Origin: Burkholderiaceae bacterium
Lineage (GTDB): Bacteria > Pseudomonadota > Gammaproteobacteria > Burkholderiales > Burkholderiaceae_A
Assembly (NCBI GenBank): GCA_018882785.1
Contig: VERI01000001.1
Location: 62,001-126,000, forward strand
Reading direction: 5' to 3'
DNA: 64,000 nucleotides
The notes beneath the pieces were generated by a model. That model ran no database searches. It saw only the letters and a list, made by a program, of their open reading frames with translations, and was not told the origin of the DNA. The position numbers and the translations under genes are program-made. Below, piece after piece: positions 18,235 through 28,769 of this stretch (position 1 is its first letter; each line of letters begins with the position of its first letter).

Positions 18235-19625
18235 GACACAAGATCGAGACCATTCACTTTGTCGGCATCGGGGGCTCCGGTATGTCGGGCATCGCAGAGG
18301 TGCTGCTTAACCTCGGCTATGCAGTCCAAGGATCAGATGTCGCCACCAACTCTGCCACCGAGCGGCTCGCTTCTTTGGGGGCAAAGATTTTTGTTGGCCA
18401 TGCTGCTGAGCATCTCGGCGGTGCAAATGCGGTGGTAATTTCCAGCGCTGTTAAGGCGGATAACCCCGAGGTTCGTGCCGCCCGCAGTCGACGCATTCCC
18501 GTGGTGCCGCGCGCCCTCATGCTGGGTGAGCTTATGCGCCTGAAACAGGGGATTGCAATTGCGGGCACCCATGGCAAAACCACCACCACGAGCCTGGTGG
18601 CCAGCGTACTGGCTCAGGCCGGTCTGGACCCCACTTTTGTGATTGGTGGGCGTCTAAATAGTGCGGGCGCCAATGCCCGGCTCGGACTCGGCAACTACAT
18701 TGTTGCCGAGGCAGACGAATCGGACGGTTCGTTTTTAAATCTTCTTCCCATGATGGAGGTCATCACAAATATTGATGAGGACCACATGGAAACCTATGAC
18801 CATGACGTTGCAAAATTAAAGCAGGCGTTCGTTGCCTTTACGCAGCGACTTCCGTTTTACGGCACGGTCGTGGTCTGTGTGGACGATCCGTTTGTCCGCG
18901 ACATTATTCCGCTGATTTCAAAGACGGTGGTGACCTATGGGTTTTCAGAGGATGCCCAGGTTCGGGCCTCGGACGTGATTGAGGCGGGCACGTCGATGCG
19001 CTTTACGGCACATCGAGAGTCGGCAGCGCCGTTGCCTGTGGCAGTCAATCTTCCAGGGCGTCATAACGTACAAAACGCCTTAGCGGCTATTGCGGTTGCG
19101 ACGGAACTGGGTGTGGAAGATGCCGCGATTGTTTCGGCGTTGCGGGAATTTACCGGAGTTGGACGGCGGTTTCAGGTGCATGATGGGCTGCACACGGCAG
19201 ACGGTGGCCGATTCACTTTGGTGGATGACTATGGCCACCATCCGGCCGAGATTGCCGCAACGATTGCTGCAGCCCGCGGGGCCTATCCGGGACGTCGCAT
19301 CATGCTGGCGTTTCAGCCCCATCGCTTTAGTCGCACGCGAGATTTATTTGAGGATTTTGTTCGGGTGCTCGGAGAGGCGGACCAGTTGTTGCTGGCCCAG
19401 GTCTATTCGGCAGGTGAGGCGGCAATCGCTGCTGCCGATGGCAAGGCACTGGCCCGTGCCATTCGGGTTGCAGGAAAAGTTGAGCCTGTCTACATCGAGT
19501 CGATCAGCGATATGCCCGAGCGTATCCGCGCACTCGCCCAAGATGGGGATGTGGTGCTGTGTATGGGTGCGGGCTCGATCGGAGGCGTTGCGGCAACGAT
19601 CCAGTCTCAGGGGGTAGGTCGATGA
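18231..19625 (+). CDS. murC: UDP-N-acetylmuramate:L-alanine ligase
   Basis: First amino-acid ligase of the peptidoglycan stem peptide. Motifs [20 protein letters not shown] loop [34 protein letters not shown] and [10 protein letters not shown]. 464 aa. GTG start at 18231 within the murG stop (GTGA). Overlaps ddl by 4 nt. Confidence 0.97.
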   Translation: MRHKIETIHFVGIGGSGMSGIAEVLLNLGYAVQGSDVATNSATERLASLGAKIFVGHAAEHLGGANAVVISSAVKADNPEVRAARSRRIPVVPRALMLGELMRLKQGIAIAGTHGKTTTTSLVASVLAQAGLDPTFVIGGRLNSAGANARLGLGNYIVAEADESDGSFLNLLPMMEVITNIDEDHMETYDHDVAKLKQAFVAFTQRLPFYGTVVVCVDDPFVRDIIPLISKTVVTYGFSEDAQVRASDVIEAGTSMRFTAHRESAAPLPVAVNLPGRHNVQNALAAIAVATELGVEDAAIVSALREFTGVGRRFQVHDGLHTADGGRFTLVDDYGHHPAEIAATIAAARGAYPGRRIMLAFQPHRFSRTRDLFEDFVRVLGEADQLLLAQVYSAGEAAIAAADGKALARAIRVAGKVEPVYIESISDMPERIRALAQDGDVVLCMGAGSIGGVAATIQSQGVGR

Positions 19626-20581
19626 ACCTGGATATACGCCCTCAGGACTATGGCCGTGTCGCCGTTTTGTTTGGCGGAGAGTCTGCCGAGCGTGAGATCT
19701 CGATGCGCTCCGGCCAGGGCGTGCTTGCAGCGATGCAGCGATGCCGATTGAATGTCGTCGGATTTGATCCTGCGCAGCGGCCACTACAGACGCTGCAGGA
19801 TGAATCCGTTGCACGTGTGTTTATTGCGCTGCATGGCCGTTACGGCGAGGACGGCACGGTCCAGGGAGCCTTAGAACTTTTAAAAATTCCGTATACAGGC
19901 AGTGGCGTAATGGCCAGCAGTCTCGCCATGGATAAGGCAATGACCAAGCGTGTCTGGCGATCCAGCGACCTTCCAACCCCTGATTTCATGCTGCTCAGAG
20001 ATCCGATAGATCCAGCGGTGGTCGTGCAGCGGCTGGGCCTGCCGATCGCGGTCAAACCTGTGATGGAAGGCTCATCACTCGGATTTACGCGTGTTGATCG
20101 CATCGAGGAGCTGCCGTCGGCAGTCGCGCAGGCACGGCAGTACGACCAGATGGTGATGGCGGAGCAGTTTGTGACGGGCCGGGAGTTCACCTGTGCATTG
20201 CTGCAGGATGACTCGGGCTCTACGCAGGCACTTCCCCTTATTGAGATCGTGGCGCCGGAGGGCCGTTATGACTATCAGAATAAATATTTCGGCGATTCGA
20301 CCCAGTATCTTTGCCCCGCGCCGGTTGAGCCGGCGATTGCTGCGCATATGCAGGCGCTCTCCGTCGCCGCCTTCGATGCAATCGGATGCTCGGGCTGGGC
20401 ACGGGCTGATCTGATGTGGGATGGGACATCATCGCCGATGCTGTTAGAGATCAATACCTCGCCCGGCATGACTGACCATTCTCTGGTGCCGATGGCGGCC
20501 CGGGCGGCGGGATTGGACTATGACGCGCTGGTGCTGCGGATTCTCTCGCAGGCATCGCTCAAAGTGGGCCGTTCATCATGA
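19622..20581 (+). CDS. ddl: D-alanine:D-alanine ligase
   Basis: ATP-grasp enzyme making D-Ala-D-Ala for MurF. Motifs [64 protein letters not shown] and [20 protein letters not shown] 19622 gives 319 aa, close to the 306 aa of DdlB; it overlaps the murC stop (ATGA). Only one ddl copy is visible here, in the dcw position usually called ddlB. Confidence 0.96.
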   Translation: MNLDIRPQDYGRVAVLFGGESAEREISMRSGQGVLAAMQRCRLNVVGFDPAQRPLQTLQDESVARVFIALHGRYGEDGTVQGALELLKIPYTGSGVMASSLAMDKAMTKRVWRSSDLPTPDFMLLRDPIDPAVVVQRLGLPIAVKPVMEGSSLGFTRVDRIEELPSAVAQARQYDQMVMAEQFVTGREFTCALLQDDSGSTQALPLIEIVAPEGRYDYQNKYFGDSTQYLCPAPVEPAIAAHMQALSVAAFDAIGCSGWARADLMWDGTSSPMLLEINTSPGMTDHSLVPMAARAAGLDYDALVLRILSQASLKVGRSS

Positions 20582-21411
20582 GTCAGACACCACTTCGTGA
20601 TTTCTGGCATTCACCTGCGCGGCTGAATCGGCTCGCTGGGTTGCTCATGGCAGGCTCGGTGATTGTCCTTGTCGCCTTGTTGATGAATTGGCTGGCCAAT
20701 CGTCCGGCCTTTGTCGTCAAGCGGGTCATTGTCGACTCGATGCGTGGTGAGCTGAAACATATCTCCGCACCACAGATCCACGCGGCGATTGCGGAAGCGT
20801 TAAATGGCACGGTTCTGTCGACTGATCTGGGCCAGATTCATCGTGCACTGCAGTCCATTCCTTGGATTCGAACGGTGACTGTTCGTCGCATCTGGCCCAA
20901 CCGACTGCTTGTGCGTATTCAGGAGCAGCGGGCCGTCGCCACCTGGCCCAATGGCCGACTAGTCAATGACATGGGCGAGCTGTTTGCCGGGCTTGCTGCG
21001 GACCACGAGGACGATTGCGTATTGATTCCGCTTGCGGGCCCTGCGGGGAGTGAACGGCTCGTTCTGGAGCGGGCACGTCAGCTGGCCTCATGGGTGGGGC
21101 CCACGCATCGCGCTTTGCAACGGCTCACGCTGTCTGAGCAGTACGCATGGACGGCAGAGCTATCCGGGGGAATGGTCCTCGAACTGGGCCGTGACACTCT
21201 GGCAACACCCGTGGAGGAGCGCGTTCGAATGTTCGTAAAGACGCAGCCGTGGCTGGCACAAAAACTCGGCACACCTGGTGAGCCAGCGCGGGTGGCGAAG
21301 GCCGATCTGCGTTACGCCACCGGCTACGCCTTTCTGCCTGCCACCGCCAGCGTTGAGCTGCCGAAGACTGCCCTGGCTGGGCAGCGGCTCTGCATTGGCG
21401 ATCACACCTGA
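20578..21411 (+). CDS. ftsQ: Cell division protein FtsQ
   Basis: Bitopic divisome scaffold linking FtsL/FtsB with late proteins. One transmembrane helix (about 19-41) and a periplasmic POTRA domain beginning FVVKRVIVD, followed by the FtsQ block IPWIRTVTVRRIWPNRLLVRI and the second-domain RLVNDMGELF segment. 277 aa. The ATG overlaps ddl by 4 nt; ftsA follows after 31 nt, the first real gap in the cluster. Confidence 0.95.
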   Translation: MSQTPLRDFWHSPARLNRLAGLLMAGSVIVLVALLMNWLANRPAFVVKRVIVDSMRGELKHISAPQIHAAIAEALNGTVLSTDLGQIHRALQSIPWIRTVTVRRIWPNRLLVRIQEQRAVATWPNGRLVNDMGELFAGLAADHEDDCVLIPLAGPAGSERLVLERARQLASWVGPTHRALQRLTLSEQYAWTAELSGGMVLELGRDTLATPVEERVRMFVKTQPWLAQKLGTPGEPARVAKADLRYATGYAFLPATASVELPKTALAGQRLCIGDHT

Positions 21412-21442
21412 CACCGGAGACAGAATTCTGTGAGGACACTCT

Positions 21443-22675
21443 ATGACGCGTGAATCGAAGAACCTGATCGTTGGCTTGGATATCGGGACCTCGAAGATCG
21501 TCACGATCGTGGCTGAAATTCTCGATGACAGCCGGCTTGAGGTCATTGGACTTGGCCAGGCTGACTGTGAGGGCCTAAAAAAAGGCGTGGTGGTCAATAT
21601 CGATGCAACCGTTCAGTCGATACAAAAGTCGCTGGAGGACGCCGAGCTCATGGCGGACTGCAAAATTGCGGCCGTCTGGACCGGCATTGCAGGCAGCCAT
21701 ATACGAAGCTTCAACTCCACCGGCATGGTGGCAATCAAAGAGAAAGAAGTCTCGCAGACCGATGTCGATCGTGTCATCGAAACCGCGACTGCCGTGAGCG
21801 TGCCCTCTGACCAACAGGTTCTGCATGTGCTGCCGCAGGAATTCATGATTGATGGACAGGATGATGTCCGGCAGCCCTTGGGGATGAGCGGTGTCCGTCT
21901 GGAGGTCCGGGTTCATATCGTGACCGGGTCGGTAAGTGCAGCCCAGAACATTATCAAGTGCGTTCGTCGTTGTGGCCTGGAGGTGAATGAGCTCATCCTG
22001 CAGCCGCTTGCCTCAAGCCATGCTGTATTGACGAAGGACGAAAAGGAGTTGGGTGTGGCACTAGTGGATATCGGTGGCGGCACAACCGATATTGCAATTT
22101 TTTCCGGTGGTGCGATCCGCCACACGGCGGTCATCCCCATTGCAGGGGATCAGATTACAAACGACATCGCAATGGCGTTGCGGACACCCACCCATGAGGC
22201 AGAGGCAATCAAGATTCGTCATGGCATCGCCAAGCAGGCGCTGGCGGATCCACAGGCGTGGTTTGAAGTTCCCGGCCTCGGTGATCGTGCCCCACGTCAG
22301 CTTTCTCGGCAGGCGCTTGCGGCAGTAATTGAGCCGCGTGTCGAAGAGCTCTTTTCATTGGTGCAGCACGTGATTCGCGAGTCAGGCTACGAAGAGCTGT
22401 TGTCCTCTGGCGTTGTGATCACCGGTGGCAGTGCGATGTTGCCGGGCATGGTGGAGCTTGGAGAGGATGTATTTCTAAAACAGGTACGCATTGGAGTACC
22501 CGCCTATCGCGGAAATCTCTCTGATGTGATTAGCAATCCGCGTTTTTCGACGGCCATGGGGCTGCTCGAGGAGGCGCGGACGCAATGGATCCGGGGCCGT
22601 AAGGAGGTCGTGAGCAGTGGTTCATTCAAAGACACCCTTGCGCGGATGAAGCAGTGGTTTGTGGGGAACTTTTAA
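21443..22675 (+). CDS. ftsA: Cell division protein FtsA
   Basis: Actin-like ATPase that tethers FtsZ to the membrane. Phosphate 1 motif VGLDIGTSKIVTIVAE, the 1C subdomain (residues about 85-165), phosphate 2 motif ALVDIGGGTTDIAIF, adenosine motif VVITGGSAMLPGM, and a C-terminal amphipathic tail (DTLARMKQWFVGNF) typical of the membrane anchor. 410 aa. GTGAGGA upstream can serve as Shine-Dalgarno. Confidence 0.97.
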   Translation: MTRESKNLIVGLDIGTSKIVTIVAEILDDSRLEVIGLGQADCEGLKKGVVVNIDATVQSIQKSLEDAELMADCKIAAVWTGIAGSHIRSFNSTGMVAIKEKEVSQTDVDRVIETATAVSVPSDQQVLHVLPQEFMIDGQDDVRQPLGMSGVRLEVRVHIVTGSVSAAQNIIKCVRRCGLEVNELILQPLASSHAVLTKDEKELGVALVDIGGGTTDIAIFSGGAIRHTAVIPIAGDQITNDIAMALRTPTHEAEAIKIRHGIAKQALADPQAWFEVPGLGDRAPRQLSRQALAAVIEPRVEELFSLVQHVIRESGYEELLSSGVVITGGSAMLPGMVELGEDVFLKQVRIGVPAYRGNLSDVISNPRFSTAMGLLEEARTQWIRGRKEVVSSGSFKDTLARMKQWFVGNF

Positions 22676-22695
22676 CTTCTGACGAGGAGGCGGTA

Positions 22696-23946
22696 ATGAA
22701 TTTCGAAATGTTTGAGACTGAGACTCAGGGCACGATCATTAAAGTGATCGGTGTGGGTGGCGCGGGAGGCAATGCAGTTAACCACATGATCTCTCGCGGC
22801 GTGCAGGGAGTGGAATTTATCTGTATCAATACAGATGCACAGGCCCTGGCCAAATCCAAGGCCGACAGTACATTGCAGATTGGCGGTACCGGCCTGGGAG
22901 CGGGTGCGCGGCCTGAGGCGGGCAAGGCTGCTGCCGAAGCGGATCGTGAGCGGATTGCCGATGCGTTACGTGGTGCGCATATGGTGTTTATCACTGCTGG
23001 TATGGGCGGCGGTACGGGCACTGGGGCTGCTCCGGTTGTTGCGGAGGTTGCCAAGGAGCTGGGCGCTCTCACAGTGGCAGTGGTCACCAAGCCCTTTAGT
23101 TTTGAGGGCGTGCGACGGGAGTCTGCTGCAGAGCGCGGACTCTCCGAGCTTGAAAGCCGCGTGGACTCATTAATTATCGTGCTCAACGAAAAGCTCGAAG
23201 AAGTTTTGGGCGAAGAGGTGACCCAGATTGAGGCATTCGCAGCCGCTGATGATGTGCTGAATAACGCCGTTGCCGGTATCGCTGAGATCATCAATGTGGA
23301 GGGCCTGGTGAATGTGGACTTCGAGGATGTCAAGACCGTGATGAGCGAGCAGGGCAAGGCCATGATGGGCACAGCCTGTGCCGCCGGTGACGATCGTGCC
23401 CGCATCGCTGCAGAAAATGCTGTGCAGAGTCCGCTGCTGGAGGGTGTCGATCTCTCCGGTGCGAGGGGTATCCTGGTCAATATCACGGCCAGCAGGGCGC
23501 TGAGATTAAAAGAGACCCGGGTTGCGATGGAGACGATTCGTACCTTTGCGGCAGAGGATGCCACCATCATTCTGGGAACGGTCTATGACGATGAGATGTC
23601 AGACCAACTTCGGGTTACGGTTGTGGCCACAGGCCTTGGCCGCAAGCGTACGCCAACCTTAGTCCATACCAGTGCACATGCGGTCGTACAGAAAACCGGT
23701 ACAGACAATATCGGGTTTCCTTTGCAGCATGATGGACAGATGAACGCATCGATGGTGCCGGGAATGCCGGCAGGCGGGCCCGTGGCGCCTCAGCCTGCGG
23801 TGCCTGGAGTGGATTACAGCAAATATGACCAGCCCACGGTCTGGCGTGACCCGCGCAGCCAGGCGGCAGCACGGGTGGATGCGTTACAGGAGAGCGGGAT
23901 GGATCGGCTTGATATACCCGCATTTCTTCGCAAGCAGGCGGATTGA
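22696..23946 (+). CDS. ftsZ: Cell division GTPase FtsZ
   Basis: Tubulin homologue that forms the Z ring. KVIGVGGAGGNAVNHM, tubulin signature GMGGGTGTGAAPVVAEVAK, the T7 region NVDFEDVKTVM, an unstructured Pro/Gly/Met-rich linker (about 335-395), and the C-terminal FtsA/ZapD-binding peptide LDIPAFLRKQAD. ATG 22696 has a strong GAGGAGG and gives 416 aa. Twenty nt separate it from ftsA; a strong terminator follows. Confidence 0.98.
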   Translation: MNFEMFETETQGTIIKVIGVGGAGGNAVNHMISRGVQGVEFICINTDAQALAKSKADSTLQIGGTGLGAGARPEAGKAAAEADRERIADALRGAHMVFITAGMGGGTGTGAAPVVAEVAKELGALTVAVVTKPFSFEGVRRESAAERGLSELESRVDSLIIVLNEKLEEVLGEEVTQIEAFAAADDVLNNAVAGIAEIINVEGLVNVDFEDVKTVMSEQGKAMMGTACAAGDDRARIAAENAVQSPLLEGVDLSGARGILVNITASRALRLKETRVAMETIRTFAAEDATIILGTVYDDEMSDQLRVTVVATGLGRKRTPTLVHTSAHAVVQKTGTDNIGFPLQHDGQMNASMVPGMPAGGPVAPQPAVPGVDYSKYDQPTVWRDPRSQAAARVDALQESGMDRLDIPAFLRKQAD

Positions 23947-23978
23947 CCCCTCGTTAGACCGCGTTTCCCCACTCATGG

Positions 23979-24010
23979 AAAGGCCCGATGCCCCCGGGCC
24001 TTTCTTTTTT
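23979..24010 (+). terminator. Intrinsic terminator after ftsZ
   Basis: Stem AAAGGCCCG (23979-23987) / CGGGCCTTT (23995-24003) with a 7-nt loop, followed by CTTTTTT. It closes the dcw transcription unit. Confidence 0.85.
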
Positions 24011-24044
24011 GGCATAGTCTGTCGTTTTCTTCGAGGAGATCACG

Positions 24045-24548
24045 ATGCCGATCCAGACAGGCCAAGCACTTCCTAATGCAACCCTATACGAATTTTTTGA
24101 CGAAGAGACCGGCGGCTGCAGTATCGGTCCTAATGCATTTCAGGTCTCGGATCTGATCAAGGGCAAGAAGATCGTGATTTTCGGTCTGCCTGGCGCCTAT
24201 ACGCCGACCTGTTCTGCAAAGCATGTGCCAGGATTCATCGCCCAGTTCGACAAGTTAAAAGCCAAGGGGATTGATGAGATCTGGTGTGTGAGTGTCAACG
24301 ACGCCTTTGTGATGGGCGCCTGGGGTCGTGAGCTCGGCGCTAAAGGCAAGGTCCGCATGATGGGTGATGGCAATGCGGAATTTTCCAAAGCGGTTGATCT
24401 CACCCTGGATCTGACTGCCCGCGGCCTTGGACTTCGGTCGAATCGTTACGCCATGATTGTTGACAACGGTATCGTGAAGCATGTTGCCGTCGAGGCGCCT
24501 GGCGCCTTTGATGTGAGCAGCGCCGAGGCCGTGTTGGCGAAGCTTTAA
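24045..24548 (+). CDS. Peroxiredoxin, Prx5/redoxin type
   Basis: Thiol peroxidase reducing hydroperoxides. 167 aa with the Prx5 active-site motif [16 protein letters not shown]; the peroxidatic Cys is Cys56, with other cysteines at 25 and 81. The catalytic Arg region and C-terminal [20 protein letters not shown] fit the glutaredoxin-dependent subgroup. ATG 24045 has a GAGGAG Shine-Dalgarno. It commonly lies between ftsZ and lpxC in Betaproteobacteria. The resolving partner is not evident here. Confidence 0.92.
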   Translation: MPIQTGQALPNATLYEFFDEETGGCSIGPNAFQVSDLIKGKKIVIFGLPGAYTPTCSAKHVPGFIAQFDKLKAKGIDEIWCVSVNDAFVMGAWGRELGAKGKVRMMGDGNAEFSKAVDLTLDLTARGLGLRSNRYAMIVDNGIVKHVAVEAPGAFDVSSAEAVLAKL

Positions 24549-24561
24549 AAACCCCCTTCTG

Positions 24562-25473
24562 ATGTTGCGACAACGGACACTCGCTGAGCCGGTAACGGCA
24601 TGCGGCATTGGGCTGCACAGCGGTGTTCCGGTCCGACTGACGCTTCGGCCCGCTCCGGCTGACTTCGGCATCGTCTTCCGCCGTATCGATGTAGATCCGC
24701 CGCGGGATATTCGCTCCCGTGCGGGTGCGGTGGGCGATACCCGAATGGCCTCGACACTGTCGGATGGCGATGTGAAAGTTGCAACTGTCGAACACCTGAT
24801 GTCAGCGCTTTCGGGGCTCGGCATCGACAACGCGGTGGTCGAGGTGGATGCGGCGGAGATTCCGATCATGGATGGCAGCGCTGCCACCTTCGTCTACTTA
24901 CTGAGGTCTGCCGGTGTTCAGGAGCAATCTGCACCGAAACGCTTTATCGAGGTCATCAAGCCCGTGGAGGTGCGCGACGGAGAGAAGTGGGCCCGGCTCG
25001 ACCCATTCTTTGGCTTTCGCCTCGAATTTACGATTGACTTTAGCCACCCGGCGGTTGATGCGACTGGCCAGCAGGTGCGGGTAAATTTTGCGGAATCGTC
25101 CTTTGTGGATGACATTGCCCGTGCAAGAACGTTTGGATTTGTCAGTGATGTTGATCTGTTGCGCTCCAAAGGGCTGGCCCTGGGCGGCAGCCTGGATAAC
25201 GCCATCGTGATGGATGAGGTCCGTGTGATCAATCCGGGGGGATTGCGTCGGCCGAATGAGTTTGCGATGCATAAGGCCTTGGATGCAATTGGGGATCTTT
25301 ATCTCCTGGGCAATCCACTCATGGCCAGCTACTCTGCATTTAAGTCTGGCCATGCGCTGAACAATGCCCTGCTGCGCACGCTCATGCAGACAGAAGGCAG
25401 CTGGAAGGAGACCACGTTTAAAGATCTTCAGCATGCGCCCGTGGCCTGGGCCCGGCAGTGGAGCTGGAACTAG
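24562..25473 (+). CDS. lpxC: UDP-3-O-acyl-GlcNAc deacetylase LpxC
   Basis: Zn-dependent enzyme of the committed step in lipid A synthesis. First zinc His78 in [11 protein letters not shown], the catalytic Glu region [28 protein letters not shown] (zinc His and Asp) and [12 protein letters not shown] (catalytic His). 303 aa. ATG 24562 is 13 nt after the peroxiredoxin stop with no clear Shine-Dalgarno, so re-initiation is possible. Its stop is 1 bp from the convergent DUF721 stop. Confidence 0.96.
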   Translation: MLRQRTLAEPVTACGIGLHSGVPVRLTLRPAPADFGIVFRRIDVDPPRDIRSRAGAVGDTRMASTLSDGDVKVATVEHLMSALSGLGIDNAVVEVDAAEIPIMDGSAATFVYLLRSAGVQEQSAPKRFIEVIKPVEVRDGEKWARLDPFFGFRLEFTIDFSHPAVDATGQQVRVNFAESSFVDDIARARTFGFVSDVDLLRSKGLALGGSLDNAIVMDEVRVINPGGLRRPNEFAMHKALDAIGDLYLLGNPLMASYSAFKSGHALNNALLRTLMQTEGSWKETTFKDLQHAPVAWARQWSWN

Positions 25474-25474
25474 A

Positions 25475-25933
25475 CTAGCCCTTCGCGATCCGTCGGAGTG
25501 CCTGGCGTAAACGCTCATTGGGCATGTCGTGTGCGAGTCGTTCAAACTCTTCTCGAATCACACCCGGAACATCGGGCCGGCGCACATGGGGCGCGCGTAC
25601 TGGTGCGACCGTCTGCTCCTGCTGTGCGGTGACCCTGATGTGCTGAATACCCCAGCCCTGCTGTCGAAGCATCTGGGGCCAGTCTGCCAGTGCCAGCCTG
25701 AGCTTGGCCGCTGCAGCAGCATGCATGGCCACGACGGTGACCTGGCTGCCGCGGATGCCCCGCGGGGGATCATCACGACGCACCTGAAGCGCCAATGCCC
25801 GCAGCTGCGCCGGAACGGTTGCCCGCAGGCTGGCCATCAGGTCCTCGCTGTCGCGCCATGCGCGGTCAATGCTGGCCCACTCGGCAGATGCACGCAGGGC
25901 CTCTGACAGTCCTTTGAACGGGGTCTTGCTCAT
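25475..25933 (-). CDS. DUF721 (DciA-like) family protein
   Basis: 152 aa. The central segment (QVTVVAMHAAAAAKLRLALADW) resembles the DUF721 core, which in DciA interacts with the replicative helicase. Beyond that there is little conservation, and a long arginine-rich C-terminal tail (EFERLAHDMPNERLRQALRRI) is specific to this group. The position between lpxC and secA, divergent from secA, is typical of Betaproteobacteria. A role in helicase loading is inference from the family. Start ATG 25933 is 25 bp from the secA start. Confidence 0.75.
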   Translation of the reverse strand: MSKTPFKGLSEALRASAEWASIDRAWRDSEDLMASLRATVPAQLRALALQVRRDDPPRGIRGSQVTVVAMHAAAAAKLRLALADWPQMLRQQGWGIQHIRVTAQQEQTVAPVRAPHVRRPDVPGVIREEFERLAHDMPNERLRQALRRIAKG

Positions 25934-25939
25934 ACCTGC

Positions 25940-25949
25940 ATGCTAAGAT
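25940..25949. promoter_or_regulatory. Overlapping divergent -10 elements for DUF721 gene and secA
   Basis: On the plus strand TAAGAT (25944-25949) with an upstream TGC forms an extended -10, 9 nt before the secA ATG. On the minus strand TAGCAT (25945-25940) lies 6 nt before the DUF721 ATG. Neither gene has a clear Shine-Dalgarno. The minus-strand element is a weak match. Confidence 0.4.
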
Positions 25950-25958
25950 CGGCGGCCC

Positions 25959-28742
25959 ATGATTGACAATTTTCTCAAAAAGATTTTTGGCAGTCGAAAC
26001 GACCGACTCGTCAAAAGCTATGGCCAGCGTGTGGCCGCAATCAATGCCCTGGAGTCATCAATCGGCGCACTTTCCGATGATGCCCTGCAGGCCAAGACGG
26101 CGGAGTTCCGTCAACGCCACGCCAATGGTGAGGCCCTTGATGGCCTGCTGGTCGAGGCCTTTGCGGTATGCCGCGAGGCCGGTAAACGCGCCCTCGGGAT
26201 GCGCCATTTTGATGTCCAGTTGATCGGGGGCATGGTACTGCACGACGGCAAGATTGCCGAAATGCGCACCGGAGAGGGCAAGACCCTGGTGGCCACGCTG
26301 GCCGCCTATCTCAATGCCCTTGGGGGTAAGGGCGTCCATGTCGTCACGGTTAATGACTATCTTGCTGAGCGCGATGCAAATTGGATGGGAAAGCTGTATC
26401 GGTTTCTTGGCCTGTCGGTGGGCGTGAATCTGACCCGACTGGAGCATGCTGAAAAACAATCTGCCTATGCTGCAGATATCACGTACGGCACCAACAACGA
26501 ATTCGGATTCGACTATCTGCGCGACAACATGGTGGTGGATCGCGCCAATCGTGTTCAGCGTGGACTGAGCTTTGCGGTGGTCGACGAAGTCGATTCCATT
26601 CTGATCGACGAGGCGCGTACGCCACTCATCATTTCCGGTCATGCCGATGACCAGACTGATCTTTATCGGGTTCTGAATGTTGTGCCTGGCCGGCTCAAGC
26701 CTCAGGCCAGCGAGGAATCTCCCGGTGATTACTGGGTGGATGAGAAATCTCGCCAAGTCTTTATGTCCGAGGCGGGTTTTGAAAAGTCCGAGCAGATCCT
26801 TGCTGAGATGGGACTGCTCACGGAAGGGGCAAGCCTCTATGATCCTGCGCATATCTCGCTGCTGCACCATCTGACATCTGCCCTTCGGGCCCACACGCTG
26901 TTTTTTAAAGATCAGCACTATGTCGTCCAGGCAGAAAAGATCATCATCGTTGATGAATTTACTGGCCGTTTGATGCCGGGACGTCGATGGTCGGAGGGCC
27001 TGCATCAGGCGGTTGAGGCGAAAGAAGGCGTGGAGATTGAGGCCGAAAATCAGACCCTCGCGTCGATCACATTTCAGAACTACTTTCGCATGTACGACAA
27101 ATTGTCGGGCATGACCGGCACGGCCGACACCGAGGCATTTGAGTTTCAGTCGATCTACAGCCTTGAAACCGTTGTCATCCCGACGCATCGCCCGATGGTC
27201 CGACTGGATCTGCATGACCAGGTCTTTAAATCGGTGGAAGAGAAATACGAGGCGATATTCAAGGACATCAAAGAGCGGCACGGCCGGGGCCAGCCGATCC
27301 TGGTGGGCACGACATCGATCGAGAATTCTGAGCTGTTGTCCGCCATGCTGGCCAAGGAGAAGTTGGCCCATCAGGTGCTTAACGCCAAGCAGCACGAGCG
27401 CGAGGCCGAGATCGTCGCCCAGGCAGGGCGGCCGGGGATGATCACGATCGCAACCAATATGGCGGGCCGAGGAACCGACATCGTCCTGGGGGGCAATGTC
27501 GAGAAGCAGGTGGAGTCCGTGAGGGCCGATTCTGGATTGTCGGATCCCGAGAAGACCCAGCGGGAGGTAACCCTGCGTGCCGAGTGGCAGGGCCTGCATG
27601 ATCAGGTGATCGCTGCGGGCGGCCTGCACATCGTAGGCACGGAGCGTCATGAGTCCCGGCGTATCGACAACCAGCTGCGTGGCCGTGCCGGCCGGCAGGG
27701 CGACCCGGGCTCATCGCGGTTTTATCTGTCGATGGATGATCCTTTGCTCAGGATCTTCGCGGGCGAGCGCATGAAGGCCATCATGAATCGTCTCGGGGTG
27801 CCACATGGCGAACCGATTGAGGCCGGCATGGTGTCGCGTTCGATTGAGTCCGCTCAGCGAAAAGTTGAGAACCGTAACTTTGATATGCGCAAGCAGTTAC
27901 TGGATTACGATGATGTTGCCAACGAGCAGCGCAAAATCATCTACCGTCAGCGTAATGAGATTCTCGAGGGGGAGGATCTCTCGGAACTGGTCACCAGCCT
28001 GCGTCGCGGCATGATGACTGAGATTGTTCGCAATCATGTGCCCGAAGAGAGCGTCGAAGAGCAGTGGGATCTGGCCGGTCTTGGGCAGACACTCCGCACC
28101 GACTGGCGGCTTGCGATCGATCTTCAGTCATGGGTTGAGCGGACCGAGCAGACCACCGATGACGATATTCTCGAGCATGTGGTCACCGCAGCGGATCAGG
28201 CCTACCAAGACAAGGTTGCACCGGTGGGCCGAGACGCGTTCAATCAGTTTGAACGCTCGATTCTGCTGCAGGCGATTGACTCGACCTGGCGGGAGCACCT
28301 GGCCGCCTTGGATCACCTGCGACAGGGGATTCATTTGCGGGGCTATGCCCAGAAAAATCCAAAACAGGAATACAAGCGTGAGGCGTTTGTATTGTTTGAG
28401 CAGACACTCGACCGCATCCGCACCGAGGTGACCCGTGTGCTGATGAATGTGGAGGTTCAGGATGCGGATCAGGTGGCGCAGGCGGCACCGGAGGCACCGC
28501 GACTGGCCGACATCCAGTATCAGCATGCCGAGTTTGATGGCCAGGCGGCATTGGCTGGAGAGGACCCCGAGGCCTTGGCACTCGCCGCCCAGACCCCGGG
28601 ATCGGCGACTGATCGTGACGTGTCTTCCGAACCGGAGTCTGTTGCTCAGGTGCGCCGGTCAGAGCCAAAGGTCGGACGCAATGATCCCTGTCCCTGTGGA
28701 TCTGGAAAAAAATACAAGCTCTGTCACGGCAAACTTGCCTGA
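25959..28742 (+). CDS. secA: Protein translocase ATPase SecA
   Basis: Motor that drives preproteins through SecYEG. 927 aa with Walker [29 protein letters not shown], Walker B region [49 protein letters not shown], and the helical scaffold/wing region. The C terminus has the SEC-C zinc motif [14 protein letters not shown] used for SecB and phospholipid contact. ATG 25959 lacks a Shine-Dalgarno and sits 9 nt from a -10-like TAAGAT. Confidence 0.98.
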   Translation: MIDNFLKKIFGSRNDRLVKSYGQRVAAINALESSIGALSDDALQAKTAEFRQRHANGEALDGLLVEAFAVCREAGKRALGMRHFDVQLIGGMVLHDGKIAEMRTGEGKTLVATLAAYLNALGGKGVHVVTVNDYLAERDANWMGKLYRFLGLSVGVNLTRLEHAEKQSAYAADITYGTNNEFGFDYLRDNMVVDRANRVQRGLSFAVVDEVDSILIDEARTPLIISGHADDQTDLYRVLNVVPGRLKPQASEESPGDYWVDEKSRQVFMSEAGFEKSEQILAEMGLLTEGASLYDPAHISLLHHLTSALRAHTLFFKDQHYVVQAEKIIIVDEFTGRLMPGRRWSEGLHQAVEAKEGVEIEAENQTLASITFQNYFRMYDKLSGMTGTADTEAFEFQSIYSLETVVIPTHRPMVRLDLHDQVFKSVEEKYEAIFKDIKERHGRGQPILVGTTSIENSELLSAMLAKEKLAHQVLNAKQHEREAEIVAQAGRPGMITIATNMAGRGTDIVLGGNVEKQVESVRADSGLSDPEKTQREVTLRAEWQGLHDQVIAAGGLHIVGTERHESRRIDNQLRGRAGRQGDPGSSRFYLSMDDPLLRIFAGERMKAIMNRLGVPHGEPIEAGMVSRSIESAQRKVENRNFDMRKQLLDYDDVANEQRKIIYRQRNEILEGEDLSELVTSLRRGMMTEIVRNHVPEESVEEQWDLAGLGQTLRTDWRLAIDLQSWVERTEQTTDDDILEHVVTAADQAYQDKVAPVGRDAFNQFERSILLQAIDSTWREHLAALDHLRQGIHLRGYAQKNPKQEYKREAFVLFEQTLDRIRTEVTRVLMNVEVQDADQVAQAAPEAPRLADIQYQHAEFDGQAALAGEDPEALALAAQTPGSATDRDVSSEPESVAQVRRSEPKVGRNDPCPCGSGKKYKLCHGKLA

Positions 28743-28769
28743 GTGTTCGCGGCCCAACGTCAGCAACAA

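Noticed and set aside
22725..23570. 281-residue minus-strand open frame opposite ftsZ
   Set aside because: Low-complexity Ser/Ala/Thr translation mirroring the FtsZ frame; no independent start signal.
26058..27650. 530-residue open frame on the minus strand inside secA
   Set aside because: Fully antisense to the conserved SecA ATPase region; the translation has no recognisable domain and reflects codon bias of the real gene.
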